A stretch of DNA of 64,000 nucleotides from Bacteroidota bacterium. Its GTDB lineage: Bacteria; Bacteroidota; Bacteroidia; Flavobacteriales; Weeksellaceae. Positions 18,980 through 27,500 of the stretch are shown in pieces. The notes beneath the pieces were generated by a model that ran no database searches, was not told the origin of the DNA, and saw nothing but the letters and a program-made list of their open reading frames with translations. Where the stretch lies: the NCBI GenBank assembly GCA_023423715.1, contig JAFAFC010000034.1, positions 1 through 64,000 on the forward strand, in the 5' to 3' direction. Made by a program: the position numbers and the translations under genes. Each line of letters opens with the position of its first letter. The first letter of the stretch is position 1.

Positions 18980-21900
18980 TTATTCCTCTAGTCTTACGTC
19001 TAATCCAAGACCTTGCAACTCGTGAAGTAATACATTGAAAGATTCTGGAATACCAGGTTCTGGCATTGATTCTCCTTTTGCAATTGCTTCATACGTTTTC
19101 GCTCTACCAATCACGTCATCCGACTTCACGGTTAAGATTTCTCTCAAGATGTTCGATGCTCCAAATGCTTCTAGTGCCCAAACCTCCATCTCTCCGAAAC
19201 GCTGACCACCGAATTGTGCTTTACCACCTAACGGCTGTTGCGTAATCAATGAGTATGGTCCGATTGAACGCGCGTGCATCTTATCATCAACCATGTGTCC
19301 TAACTTCAACATGTAGATTACCCCAACTGTTGCCGGCTGTGTAAATCTCTCTCCAGTACCACCATCGTAAAGGTGTGTATTTCCGAATTTCGGAAGACCA
19401 GCCTTCTCTGTGTACTCCGTGATTTGGTCAAGATCTGCACCATCGAAAATCGGTGTTGCAAATTTCAATCCTAGTTTTTGACCTGCCCAACCTAAAACGG
19501 TTTCGTAGATCTGACCGATGTTCATACGAGAAGGTACCCCAAGTGGATTCAATACGATATCTACTGGTGTTCCATCTTCTAAGAATGGCATATCTTCCTG
19601 ACGAACGATACGTGATACGATACCTTTGTTACCGTGACGTCCCGCCATCTTATCTCCTACATTCAGCTTACGCTTTTTCGCGATATACACTTTTGCCAAC
19701 TTCATGATACCTGCTGGTAGCTCATCTCCGATAGAAATTGCGAATTTTTCACGGTTTTTGATCCCTGCGATATCGTTGTACTTGATCTTATAGTTGTGAA
19801 TTAATTGTTTGATTAATTCGTTTTTGTCGTTATCAACCGTCCAATCTGAACCGCTGATGTTTACATAATCTTCAACAGATTGAAGAAGTTTCAGTGTAAA
19901 CTTCACTCCTTTTCCGATTGCCTCTTCTTGCAAATCGTTCATCACTCCTTGCGAAGTTTTTCCGTTTACAAGCGTAAGAAGTTTCTCGATTAACGTCGTA
20001 CGAAGCTCGTCGAAAGTCGCTTTGTATTTGTTTTCAATCTCTTCAAGTTTCAACTTCTCTTCTGTTCTCTTCTTCTTGTCTTTGATGTTTCTAGCAAACA
20101 ATTTCTTGTTGATAACCACACCTCTTAGAGAAGAATCTGCTTTTAATGATGCGTCTTTTACATCACCTGCTTTATCACCGAAGATGGCACGAAGTAATTT
20201 TTCTTCTGGAGTTGGATCTGATTCTCCTTTTGGAGTAATCTTACCAATCATAATATCACCAGGCTTCACCTCCGCACCGATACGGATCATCCCGTTTTCG
20301 TCAAGGTCTTTTGTAGCTTCTTCTGAAACGTTCGGGATATCCGCTGTCAATTCTTCCATACCTAATTTGGTATCACGAACTTCTAGTGAATATTCATCAA
20401 CGTGGATCGAAGTAAACCAGTCTTCGCGAACAACTTTCTCGTTAATTACGATTGCATCCTCGAAGTTATACCCTTTCCAAGGCATGAAGGCTACTACTAA
20501 GTTTCTACCTAATGCTAATTCTCCGTTTTCAGTTGCGTATCCTTCGCAAAGAACCTGTCCTTTCTCAACTGTATCACCCACTCTTACGATTGGCTTCAAC
20601 GTAATGGTTGTAGACTGGTTGGTTTTTCTGAATTTTGGAAGTTTGTATTCTTTTGTTCCTGTTTCGAAAGAAACTAGATTTTCATCTTCGCTTCTGTCGT
20701 ATTTGATAACAACTTTGTTTGCATCAACATACTCAACAGTACCATTTCCTTCAGCATTGATTAAGATTCTAGAATCTGCAGCAACTTGCTTTTCCAGACC
20801 AGTACCTACGATTGGAGCTTGCGCTTTCAATAATGGAACGGCCTGACGCATCATGTTAGATCCCATCAACGCACGGTTTGCATCATCATGCTCCAAGAAA
20901 GGAATTAATGAAGCGGAAATACCAGAAATCTGGTTTGGTGCTACATCGATAAGGTCAACTTGTTGAGGCTCAACTACTGGATAATCCCCATCCAAACGAG
21001 CAATAACTCTGTCTGTAGAGATGTTACCATCCGCATCCATATCAACAATTGCCTGAGCAATTACTTTATCTTCTTCATCTTCCGCATTTAAATAGATAGG
21101 ATCAGCATTTAATTCTACTCTTCCATTTTCTACTTTTCTGTACGGCGTCTCGATGAATCCTAACGTGTTGATTTTCGCATAAATACCCAAAGAAGAGATC
21201 AAACCAATGTTTGGTCCTTCCGGAGTTTCAATCGGACAAATACGTCCGTAGTGCGTGTGGTGAACGTCACGAACCTCGAAACCTGCTCTTTCTCTTGATA
21301 AACCACCAGGTCCTAGTGCAGAAAGTCTACGCTTGTGCGTGATTTCTGAAAGTGGGTTGGTTTGGTCCATGAACTGAGATAGCTGGTTGGTACCAAAGAA
21401 CGAGTTAATTACTGATGTTAATGTTTTTGCATTAACCAAGTCAACTGGTGTAAAGATTTCGTTATCACGAACGTTCATTCTCTCACGAATTGTTCTTGCA
21501 ATTCTTGAAAGACCAACACCGAATTGTCCTGCTAATTGCTCACCAACCGTTTTAATTCTACGGTTTGATAAGTGATCGATATCGTCAACCTCAGCTTTAG
21601 AGTTTACCAATTCGATCAAGTGTCTTACGATCGCGATGATATCGTCTTTTGTAAGAACCTCTGTATCAACAGGAATATTAAGTCCTAATTTTTTATTTAA
21701 TCTATAACGTCCAACTTCTCCTAATGAATAACGTTGTTCTGAGAAGAATAATTTTTCAATAATACCTCTAGCCGTTTCCTCATCTGGCGGATCTGCATTT
21801 CTTAACTGACGATAGATATACTCTACAGCTTCTTTTTCAGAGTTTGTAGGGTCTTTTTGTAATGTATTTTGGATGATAGAAAACTCGTTAGAATTTTCTT

Positions 21901-22801
21901 TGTGAATCAAAATAGATTTCACACCAGAATCCAAAATCATATCGATATGTTCTTTTTCAAGAACCGTTTCACGATCTAAGATAATCTCGTTTCTTTCGAT
22001 AGAAACTACCTCACCTGTATCTTCATCTACGAAATCCTCGAACCACGTGTTCAATACTCTCGCAGCCAATACTCGACCTTCAATTTTCTTCAACGCTGCT
22101 TTAGAAACTTTCACTTCTTCTGCAAGGTCGAAAATCTGAAGAATATCTTTATCAGACTCGTAACCAATAGCTCTTAACAACGTTGTAAGAGGTAATTTTT
22201 TCTTACGGTCGATATACGCATACATTACGTTATTGATATCCGTTGTAAATTCCATCCAAGATCCTTTGAAAGGGATAATTCTTGAATAGTACAACTTCGT
22301 ACCGTTCGCGTGGTATGTTTGCCCAAAGAATACACCCGGAGATCTATGCAACTGTGTTACAATAACACGCTCTGCACCATTGATAATGAACGATCCACTT
22401 TGGGTCATATACGGTACTGGACCTAAATATACATCTTGGATAACGGTTTGGAAATCCTCGTGCTCAGGGTCTGTACAGTACAATTTCAATCTCGCTTTTA
22501 ATGGAACCGAGTATGTTAAACCTCGCTCCACACACTCGTCAATTGAATAACGAGGTGAATCTACCAAGTAATCTAAAAACTCAAGTACGAACTGGTTTCT
22601 AGAATCCGTGATAGGGAAATTCTCTTGGAAAGTCTTGTATAGACCTTCGTTTGTTCTGTCATCTGGCAAGGTATCCAATTGGAAAAATTCCTTGAATGAC
22701 TCAATCTGTACATCCAAAAAGTCTGGCGTTACCACCTTTCCTTTAGACGCAGAAAAGTTAATTCTTTGATTTTGCTGAGTTTTAGCAGTTGTCTTACTCA
22801 T
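18980..22801 (-). CDS. rpoB: DNA-directed RNA polymerase subunit beta
   Basis: The 1273-residue catalytic subunit contains the rifampicin-pocket region around residues 465-495 (NQLSQFMDQTNPLSE, then HKRRLSALGPGGL), with residues that look wild type. It also has GRHGNKGIVSRI and the C-terminal GGKAQFGGQRFGEME. Unusually, it is not directly downstream of rplL: a 25.8-kb surface-protein island lies between. It has its own promoter at 23131-23162 and a leader of about 320 bases. The ribosomal operon's terminator at 48574-48605 confirms that the two halves are transcribed separately. Confidence 0.99.
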   Translation of the reverse strand: MSKTTAKTQQNQRINFSASKGKVVTPDFLDVQIESFKEFFQLDTLPDDRTNEGLYKTFQENFPITDSRNQFVLEFLDYLVDSPRYSIDECVERGLTYSVPLKARLKLYCTDPEHEDFQTVIQDVYLGPVPYMTQSGSFIINGAERVIVTQLHRSPGVFFGQTYHANGTKLYYSRIIPFKGSWMEFTTDINNVMYAYIDRKKKLPLTTLLRAIGYESDKDILQIFDLAEEVKVSKAALKKIEGRVLAARVLNTWFEDFVDEDTGEVVSIERNEIILDRETVLEKEHIDMILDSGVKSILIHKENSNEFSIIQNTLQKDPTNSEKEAVEYIYRQLRNADPPDEETARGIIEKLFFSEQRYSLGEVGRYRLNKKLGLNIPVDTEVLTKDDIIAIVRHLIELVNSKAEVDDIDHLSNRRIKTVGEQLAGQFGVGLSRIARTIRERMNVRDNEIFTPVDLVNAKTLTSVINSFFGTNQLSQFMDQTNPLSEITHKRRLSALGPGGLSRERAGFEVRDVHHTHYGRICPIETPEGPNIGLISSLGIYAKINTLGFIETPYRKVENGRVELNADPIYLNAEDEEDKVIAQAIVDMDADGNISTDRVIARLDGDYPVVEPQQVDLIDVAPNQISGISASLIPFLEHDDANRALMGSNMMRQAVPLLKAQAPIVGTGLEKQVAADSRILINAEGNGTVEYVDANKVVIKYDRSEDENLVSFETGTKEYKLPKFRKTNQSTTITLKPIVRVGDTVEKGQVLCEGYATENGELALGRNLVVAFMPWKGYNFEDAIVINEKVVREDWFTSIHVDEYSLEVRDTKLGMEELTADIPNVSEEATKDLDENGMIRIGAEVKPGDIMIGKITPKGESDPTPEEKLLRAIFGDKAGDVKDASLKADSSLRGVVINKKLFARNIKDKKKRTEEKLKLEEIENKYKATFDELRTTLIEKLLTLVNGKTSQGVMNDLQEEAIGKGVKFTLKLLQSVEDYVNISGSDWTVDNDKNELIKQLIHNYKIKYNDIAGIKNREKFAISIGDELPAGIMKLAKVYIAKKRKLNVGDKMAGRHGNKGIVSRIVRQEDMPFLEDGTPVDIVLNPLGVPSRMNIGQIYETVLGWAGQKLGLKFATPIFDGADLDQITEYTEKAGLPKFGNTHLYDGGTGERFTQPATVGVIYMLKLGHMVDDKMHARSIGPYSLITQQPLGGKAQFGGQRFGEMEVWALEAFGASNILREILTVKSDDVIGRAKTYEAIAKGESMPEPGIPESFNVLLHELQGLGLDVRLEE

Positions 22802-23130
22802 AAAATGTTTAGAAAGGGTTAAAAAATATTTTGATTTTCACTAAAAAATATCAGAAATAGAAGGGAAAAAAAAGAAAAAAAGAGGAAAGACTTTTGATTT
22901 TTGGCGCTATCAGAATTAGTCTTAGTTCTTGATTCTAGTTTCTTATTGCTAATTTCTAATTGCAACGCCGGTATATCTTTTCACGGAGTAGTGCAAAATA
23001 TTTTCTTTATTTCTTAAGGACGATAAACTAGGCGAAACCACCATAAACACGAAATCCCTTTCATAAAATGAAAGAGTCCCAATGATTTATTTTTAAAGTG
23101 TTTCGTACAATGTTAGCGCCAAAAGAGGTG
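22802..23130 (-). promoter_or_regulatory. Long 5' leader of rpoB
   Basis: About 320 untranslated bases run from the predicted start near 23124 to the rpoB ATG. A 7-bp hairpin is at 23058-23074. I see no open frame of note and no known riboswitch. The leader may carry a control site for RNA polymerase synthesis that replaces coupling to rplJL. Confidence 0.4.
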
Positions 23131-23162
23131 CAAAGATACAAAATTATTATTTGATATACAAA
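23131..23162 (-). promoter_or_regulatory. rpoBC promoter
   Basis: On the minus strand TTTG (23159-23162), a 20-base spacer and TATCTTTG (23131-23138) form a near-ideal Bacteroidota sigma-A promoter. It lies downstream of the terminator of the HTH gene pair. Confidence 0.7.
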
Positions 23163-23184
23163 TATTTACGAGATCAGCAGATTA

Positions 23185-23213
23185 CTAAAAAATCCACCTC
23201 TATGAGATGGATT
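23185..23213 (-). terminator. Terminator of HTH gene pair
   Basis: A 10-bp stem (23191-23200 with 23204-23213, one G-U pair in the minus-strand RNA) is followed by a TTTT tract. The stem is almost the same as the one at 33390-33413. Confidence 0.75.
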
Positions 23214-23220
23214 TTAAAGT

Positions 23221-23556
23221 TTATTTTGAAGAAAAATGATTTTTCCAGCGACGCACCGTATTTCTACTTATTGAGAAATGAGCAGCTAATTGACTATCAT
23301 TAATTTCATTTTTACGTTGATACTCTAAAATTTCAGAAATAGATTGCAAATCATACGATCGATACTTTGAGCTTTCGACGTGATCTTTGCTGTTTGATTT
23401 AAAAATCTTCTGATTCAGCGCAATCACATCTCGAGAAGATAGTTTCGCTTTAGCCAAAATACTTTTGCATTCCTTTTTCACATCGGGAAAGTCGTATGCA
23501 ATAATGTCCTGAAATATTTTCTGATAATTAGGTCCTGTTAATACTTGCTTATCCAT
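23221..23556 (-). CDS. Helix-turn-helix protein, second of a pair
   Basis: The 111-residue product ends in a helix-turn-helix: DSQLAAHFSISRNTVRRWKNHF (about 83-105 in two halves), of the kind found in transposase N-termini and small regulators. There is no DDE catalytic domain. The N-terminal half is helical and not recognised. It overlaps the upstream HTH gene by 19 bases, implying coupled translation. It lies between cassette A and rpoB and may regulate the island. A remnant of an insertion-sequence orfA is the alternative. Confidence 0.65.
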   Translation of the reverse strand: MDKQVLTGPNYQKIFQDIIAYDFPDVKKECKSILAKAKLSSRDVIALNQKIFKSNSKDHVESSKYRSYDLQSISEILEYQRKNEINDSQLAAHFSISRNTVRRWKNHFSSK

Positions 23557-23966
23557 CTGTATAAAGTTGATTTAGGGATTCTATATTCTTCAATAACCTG
23601 CGAAATGGTTTTCTCATTTGTTCTAATTAATCGTAAAACAAAATCTATCACTTCTTGGGTGTAAATATTCTTGCGAAATTGCGGCAGAGCAGTCTTTTTT
23701 TCCTTTGGCTCAGGATTAATTGCTGCAACTGGCGCATAAAAAATAAGATGCTGAGAATACAACCTAAAAAAATCATATTCCAATACTTTGCTTAGTCGCA
23801 AAAGCGTATCGGTATCTATCGATTTTGATTCAAAAATTTTTGGTAGATCCTTTTCTGGCCAATCGATAAATCTAGCAATACGATCATAAGAGATACCACA
23901 TTCCTTGATTCGATCTTCAATGTATTTTCCTATAAAAATGTCTTTTAAATTACCAATTGGATTCAT
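23538..23966 (-). CDS. Two-part helix-turn-helix regulator, first of a pair
   Basis: The 142-residue product has an N-terminal XRE-like region (ISYDRIARFIDWPEKDL, then DTDTLLRLSKVLEYDFFRLY) and a C-terminal transposase-like helix-turn-helix (ISQVIEEYRIPKSTLYRWIS). A basic linker (KEKKTALPQFRKN) joins them. No catalytic residues are seen, so a DNA-binding regulator is the best guess. A perfect 9-bp inverted repeat 14-33 bases upstream could be its own operator. It lies downstream of cassette A on the same strand, 76 bases from its stop. The role in the island is inference. Confidence 0.65.
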   Translation of the reverse strand: MNPIGNLKDIFIGKYIEDRIKECGISYDRIARFIDWPEKDLPKIFESKSIDTDTLLRLSKVLEYDFFRLYSQHLIFYAPVAAINPEPKEKKTALPQFRKNIYTQEVIDFVLRLIRTNEKTISQVIEEYRIPKSTLYRWISKY

Positions 23967-23979
23967 TTTCTGTATTTAT

Positions 23980-23999
23980 TTATTTCAATTTTGAAATAA
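23980..23999 (-). promoter_or_regulatory. Candidate operator palindrome upstream of HTH gene
   Basis: TTATTTCAATTTTGAAATAA is a perfect 9-bp inverted repeat with a 2-base centre, just upstream of the first HTH gene start. It could be an autoregulatory site. AT-richness makes chance occurrence possible. Confidence 0.4.
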
Positions 24000-24042
24000 G
24001 CATCTGTATTCAATAGGAAAACAAATGCTTATTTTCAACTTT

Positions 24043-24567
24043 TTACGGTTTCCAAAAACTCCAAACCGTTCCGTTGTACACGCAAAGTTGTTTGGTAACG
24101 GTATCGTATGCCATTGTTCCCGGTTCTGGGTTAATGATTTTCAAATGCGGACTCGCCACTTTTGGTAAAATCATTGCTTTGTTGGTATCCGCCAAAACCA
24201 AAATTCCATTCGTGGTATCCGTTGTTGGGTTTCCTCCAATCTGGGTTTTTGCACTTGTTTTTTCAATCAATGAAGATTGTAATGATGTATTAACTGCACC
24301 ATCATCGGAACGAGTTAAATCAAACCAAGCTCCTGCTTTTTTATATTTAACTTTTTTGTCTTGGGAATCGAAAATTAAAGTTCCATCCACCGATGATACA
24401 TCGCTTGCTTTGGTTACCCAAGGCAAAATCATGGCTTTAGCATTATCGGCACCATCGTAAAACTCTAGTGAAACACTCGGGCTACTAAGAGCTGTCTTGC
24501 CTATAGCCACTTGTGCAAATGCACAAGCAGCCGTAGAACTTAATATGAATATGAATAGTTTTTTCAT
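24043..24567 (-). CDS. Cassette A partner: exported FWKP protein
   Basis: A 174-residue product from the ATG before the signal peptide KKLFIFILSSTAACAFAQ. An upstream in-frame ATG at 24651 lies inside the giant gene and is rejected. The mature part starts QVAIGKTALSSPSVSLEF. Two similar halves follow: AKAMILPWV...DGTLIFDSQDKKVKYK and GILVLADTNKAMILPKV...GTMAYDTVTKQLCVYN, ending TVWSFWKP. The same unit forms the C-terminus of the giants, so this may be an assembly partner of giant A, whose stop is 22 bases upstream. The family is unnamed to me. It is closest to the partner of cassette C. Confidence 0.8.
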   Translation of the reverse strand: MKKLFIFILSSTAACAFAQVAIGKTALSSPSVSLEFYDGADNAKAMILPWVTKASDVSSVDGTLIFDSQDKKVKYKKAGAWFDLTRSDDGAVNTSLQSSLIEKTSAKTQIGGNPTTDTTNGILVLADTNKAMILPKVASPHLKIINPEPGTMAYDTVTKQLCVYNGTVWSFWKP

Positions 24568-24589
24568 TGTAATTCTGTTTTTAATTGAA

Positions 24590-27500
24590 TTATTGATCTG
24601 GACATGCCGGATTTTTATAACACTTCCATCCTGCCGCTGTTCCATCAACATTGATCATTAAACATTCTTGAGTGATGTTATAAATCATCATTCCTTCTTT
24701 TAAATCGCCTGCAGGAATTGCGGATACTTGACTATCATTTAATCTGTTCACCACAAAACCTTTAGTTTTAGATTCTAAAACCGTCCAAGCGCTATTTCGT
24801 ACTTGTGGCCAGTTTCCGTTGTTAGAACCCGCTCTACCAAGCGATGTAATACCATGCTTTGTAGGATTTGTAGCTCCAGCGACTAGCATTCCAGGTTTGA
24901 AACATGATAGATTGAAAATTCCTGTTGCTGTAGAACAAGCACAGTTTTCTGGCGTTTCTATCGCCGCGATAATTCGAGATGTTGCGCAGATAGTTCCAAT
25001 AGTAATATTGAAGTTTTGCGTAACCGTTGCTCCCGCAGCAATTGTTCCTGTAACAGTGTACGTTCCTAAATACGCACCTTGATTTCCAGCCGAATCTGCA
25101 CAATAAAATCTAACTTTAATAGGATTTGCAGAACTTGAAGCCATTGTGGATGTATTTGTAACACCAATCGTTCCTGTAAAATTTGATCCGTTAATAGTTC
25201 CTGTTAATGATGGAATACTATACGATGGTTTTACGATGGTGTACGAATAATCTGTCGTTCCAGTAACAACCGTAATTGCTGGACAAGCAACTCCCGTTGA
25301 TGAACAAACAATTCCCGTTTTCTTATCAACCGTTCTAATCTCAATCGTGTAATTTCCACAAGCTGGAGGCGTTGGTGTGATCGCAAAATTGATGGTATAA
25401 TTCATTTTTTGTCCACCAGTCATTCCAGCAGGAATTGAGAACGTTGCGTAGGTTTTATTGTTATTAGGATCAACAACAGTTCCTATATATGTAGGACAAG
25501 CAGTTGATGTACATGTAATACTTGAATATTGATACCCTTGCGGAACTTCGATCTGAACCTGACCAGAACTTCCTAACGGATTACTTGCTACCAATGTTTG
25601 TTCAACTGAGAACGAAACCGTGCTTGCACAATTGTCAAAGCTTGCGTTTGGAACAAATGTAGAAGAGAACAAATATTCTGCTTGCGTTCCGTTGATATTT
25701 ATTGGAGCAGATTTCGTTACCACGCCATTTCCTGAAGCTGGTGCAGCACATGTTGAGTTTGCAAAAACAGCTAAATCAAACTGTGATCCTGGCTGGAAAT
25801 TACAATCTGTTTTAACATCAAATCGAATTCCGATTTGTCTGTTGTTTAAATTCCCTCCATCGTTCGATGTTCCTGGAAGTCCTGTTGCTACTGGATAACT
25901 TGGTAAAGTTGTTAAATCTAAAACCATCGTTGTTCCAGTTGTCGTGGTTGAAACCGTTGCCCAGTTTCCTGAATTGTAAGGATATTCTGCTTGCAAAGTT
26001 CCTGGGGCTATCGTTAAACCACTTGGAATTGTGATGTTTAATTTCGGATTCACGGCATTTCCAGCACCTGCGGATAAAACAGCATATTTGAAACTTGCGG
26101 TATCACACATATTCATTGGCGCCGTAGGTTCTTGAATTTTTTGTAATTGAATCGCCGCTGGTTGCGGATCAAAGGTCAATGAAGTTGTTTCTAAACTACA
26201 CGTATACTCATTTGGACTTGTTGGGTAACCCGCACAGTTCCATCCGCCATCAATCGTAAATGAGGTTTTCGTACAAGTAGTATATGTGAAATTAACTCTG
26301 TAATCTTTATAAGCTCCTGATGTAATACCAGTATCGGTTAATTTAAACCAAACTCCCCCTGGATAAGAAATAGGCGATAATACGGTTCCTGTTGCAATGT
26401 CGGTAACATTAAGAATATTAACCCCTGCTTTGGTAGGTATTGCCATCCAAACATACGGTGCAGTGGTAGTTCCAGTAGAGGCTACTCTCACAATTCCACT
26501 TTCGGTAGGTTTCGAAGCTTGAATGACTCCAGACTGATCTGCTAACGTAACTTTCGGACGAGTTATCTCATTATAAGCAATACTTAGATCTTTATTCGCA
26601 ATCACGTTTGCAGGCAATGGACCATTATTTTTATAATGATAATAATATGGTACGTAAGTTAATTTTGTATTTATTTGTCGTCCAGCTGCTGGAGTTGAGC
26701 AAGATGGTTTCAAAAATACGCCTATAATTAAATTATACGTGTTGGTGACAGGAATATTATATCCATATTCCGCTGCTGGAAATGTGTACGTATATGTATT
26801 TCCAGATCTTACAAGACTGCCCGTAATATCTGTTGGTGTTGCTGGCGTCTGTCCTGTTGTATTAGGAAATGTATTCGTAAGCTGAACTTTATCTAAAACA
26901 TAATCTGCGGGAACTGTGAACTCATAGCTTAAAGCCTTAAAACCTGGCCTGTTTTCTGAAACATAAACATTTCCTGACGCGTTAAAACGATAAGCATAGT
27001 TATTGGTTGAACCTCCAACATTTAGTGAGTTACAAGATGTAGCAGTAAGAGAAGTTCCAGCATTATGCGAATCGGTGAAAGTCGCTCCCACAAGATACAT
27101 TTCTGGCACCAATTCATTACATCTGGTTTCTGTAGCCCCAATTAAATTATAGAAGTAAACAGATTTTCCGGTAGCTTGATCAAAATTGGGTAATGCATTT
27201 GAAATAACGGTATAGGTTGCTTTGGTTTCAAAAGTATCACCTGCATTGATGGTTCCTCCTGGAAGAATTGTTGTTAAATTCCAATCGAATACCTGTTGTG
27301 TTGAAGAAGTCCCTACTACACTTGCTGCAGAAGCGGGTAAAGTACCCGTTGCAGTAATGACTCCAGCACTATTTTTAATGGTATAGACCAAGTTTTTAGC
27401 CGAAAGTTTATCACTAGCTCCGCCTAATTTGTTAATAATAAATTTTAGATGCAAATTATTCTGAGTTGCCGTTTGTGATCCGTTAGCAGAAACCTCAATA

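Noticed and set aside
20022..20846. 274-codon plus-strand open frame inside rpoB
   Set aside because: It is antisense to a highly conserved essential gene and has no family features; a shadow frame.
23221..23966. Insertion sequence transposase
   Set aside because: Only HTH parts are present, no DDE domain, and no terminal inverted repeats or target duplications were found by eye.
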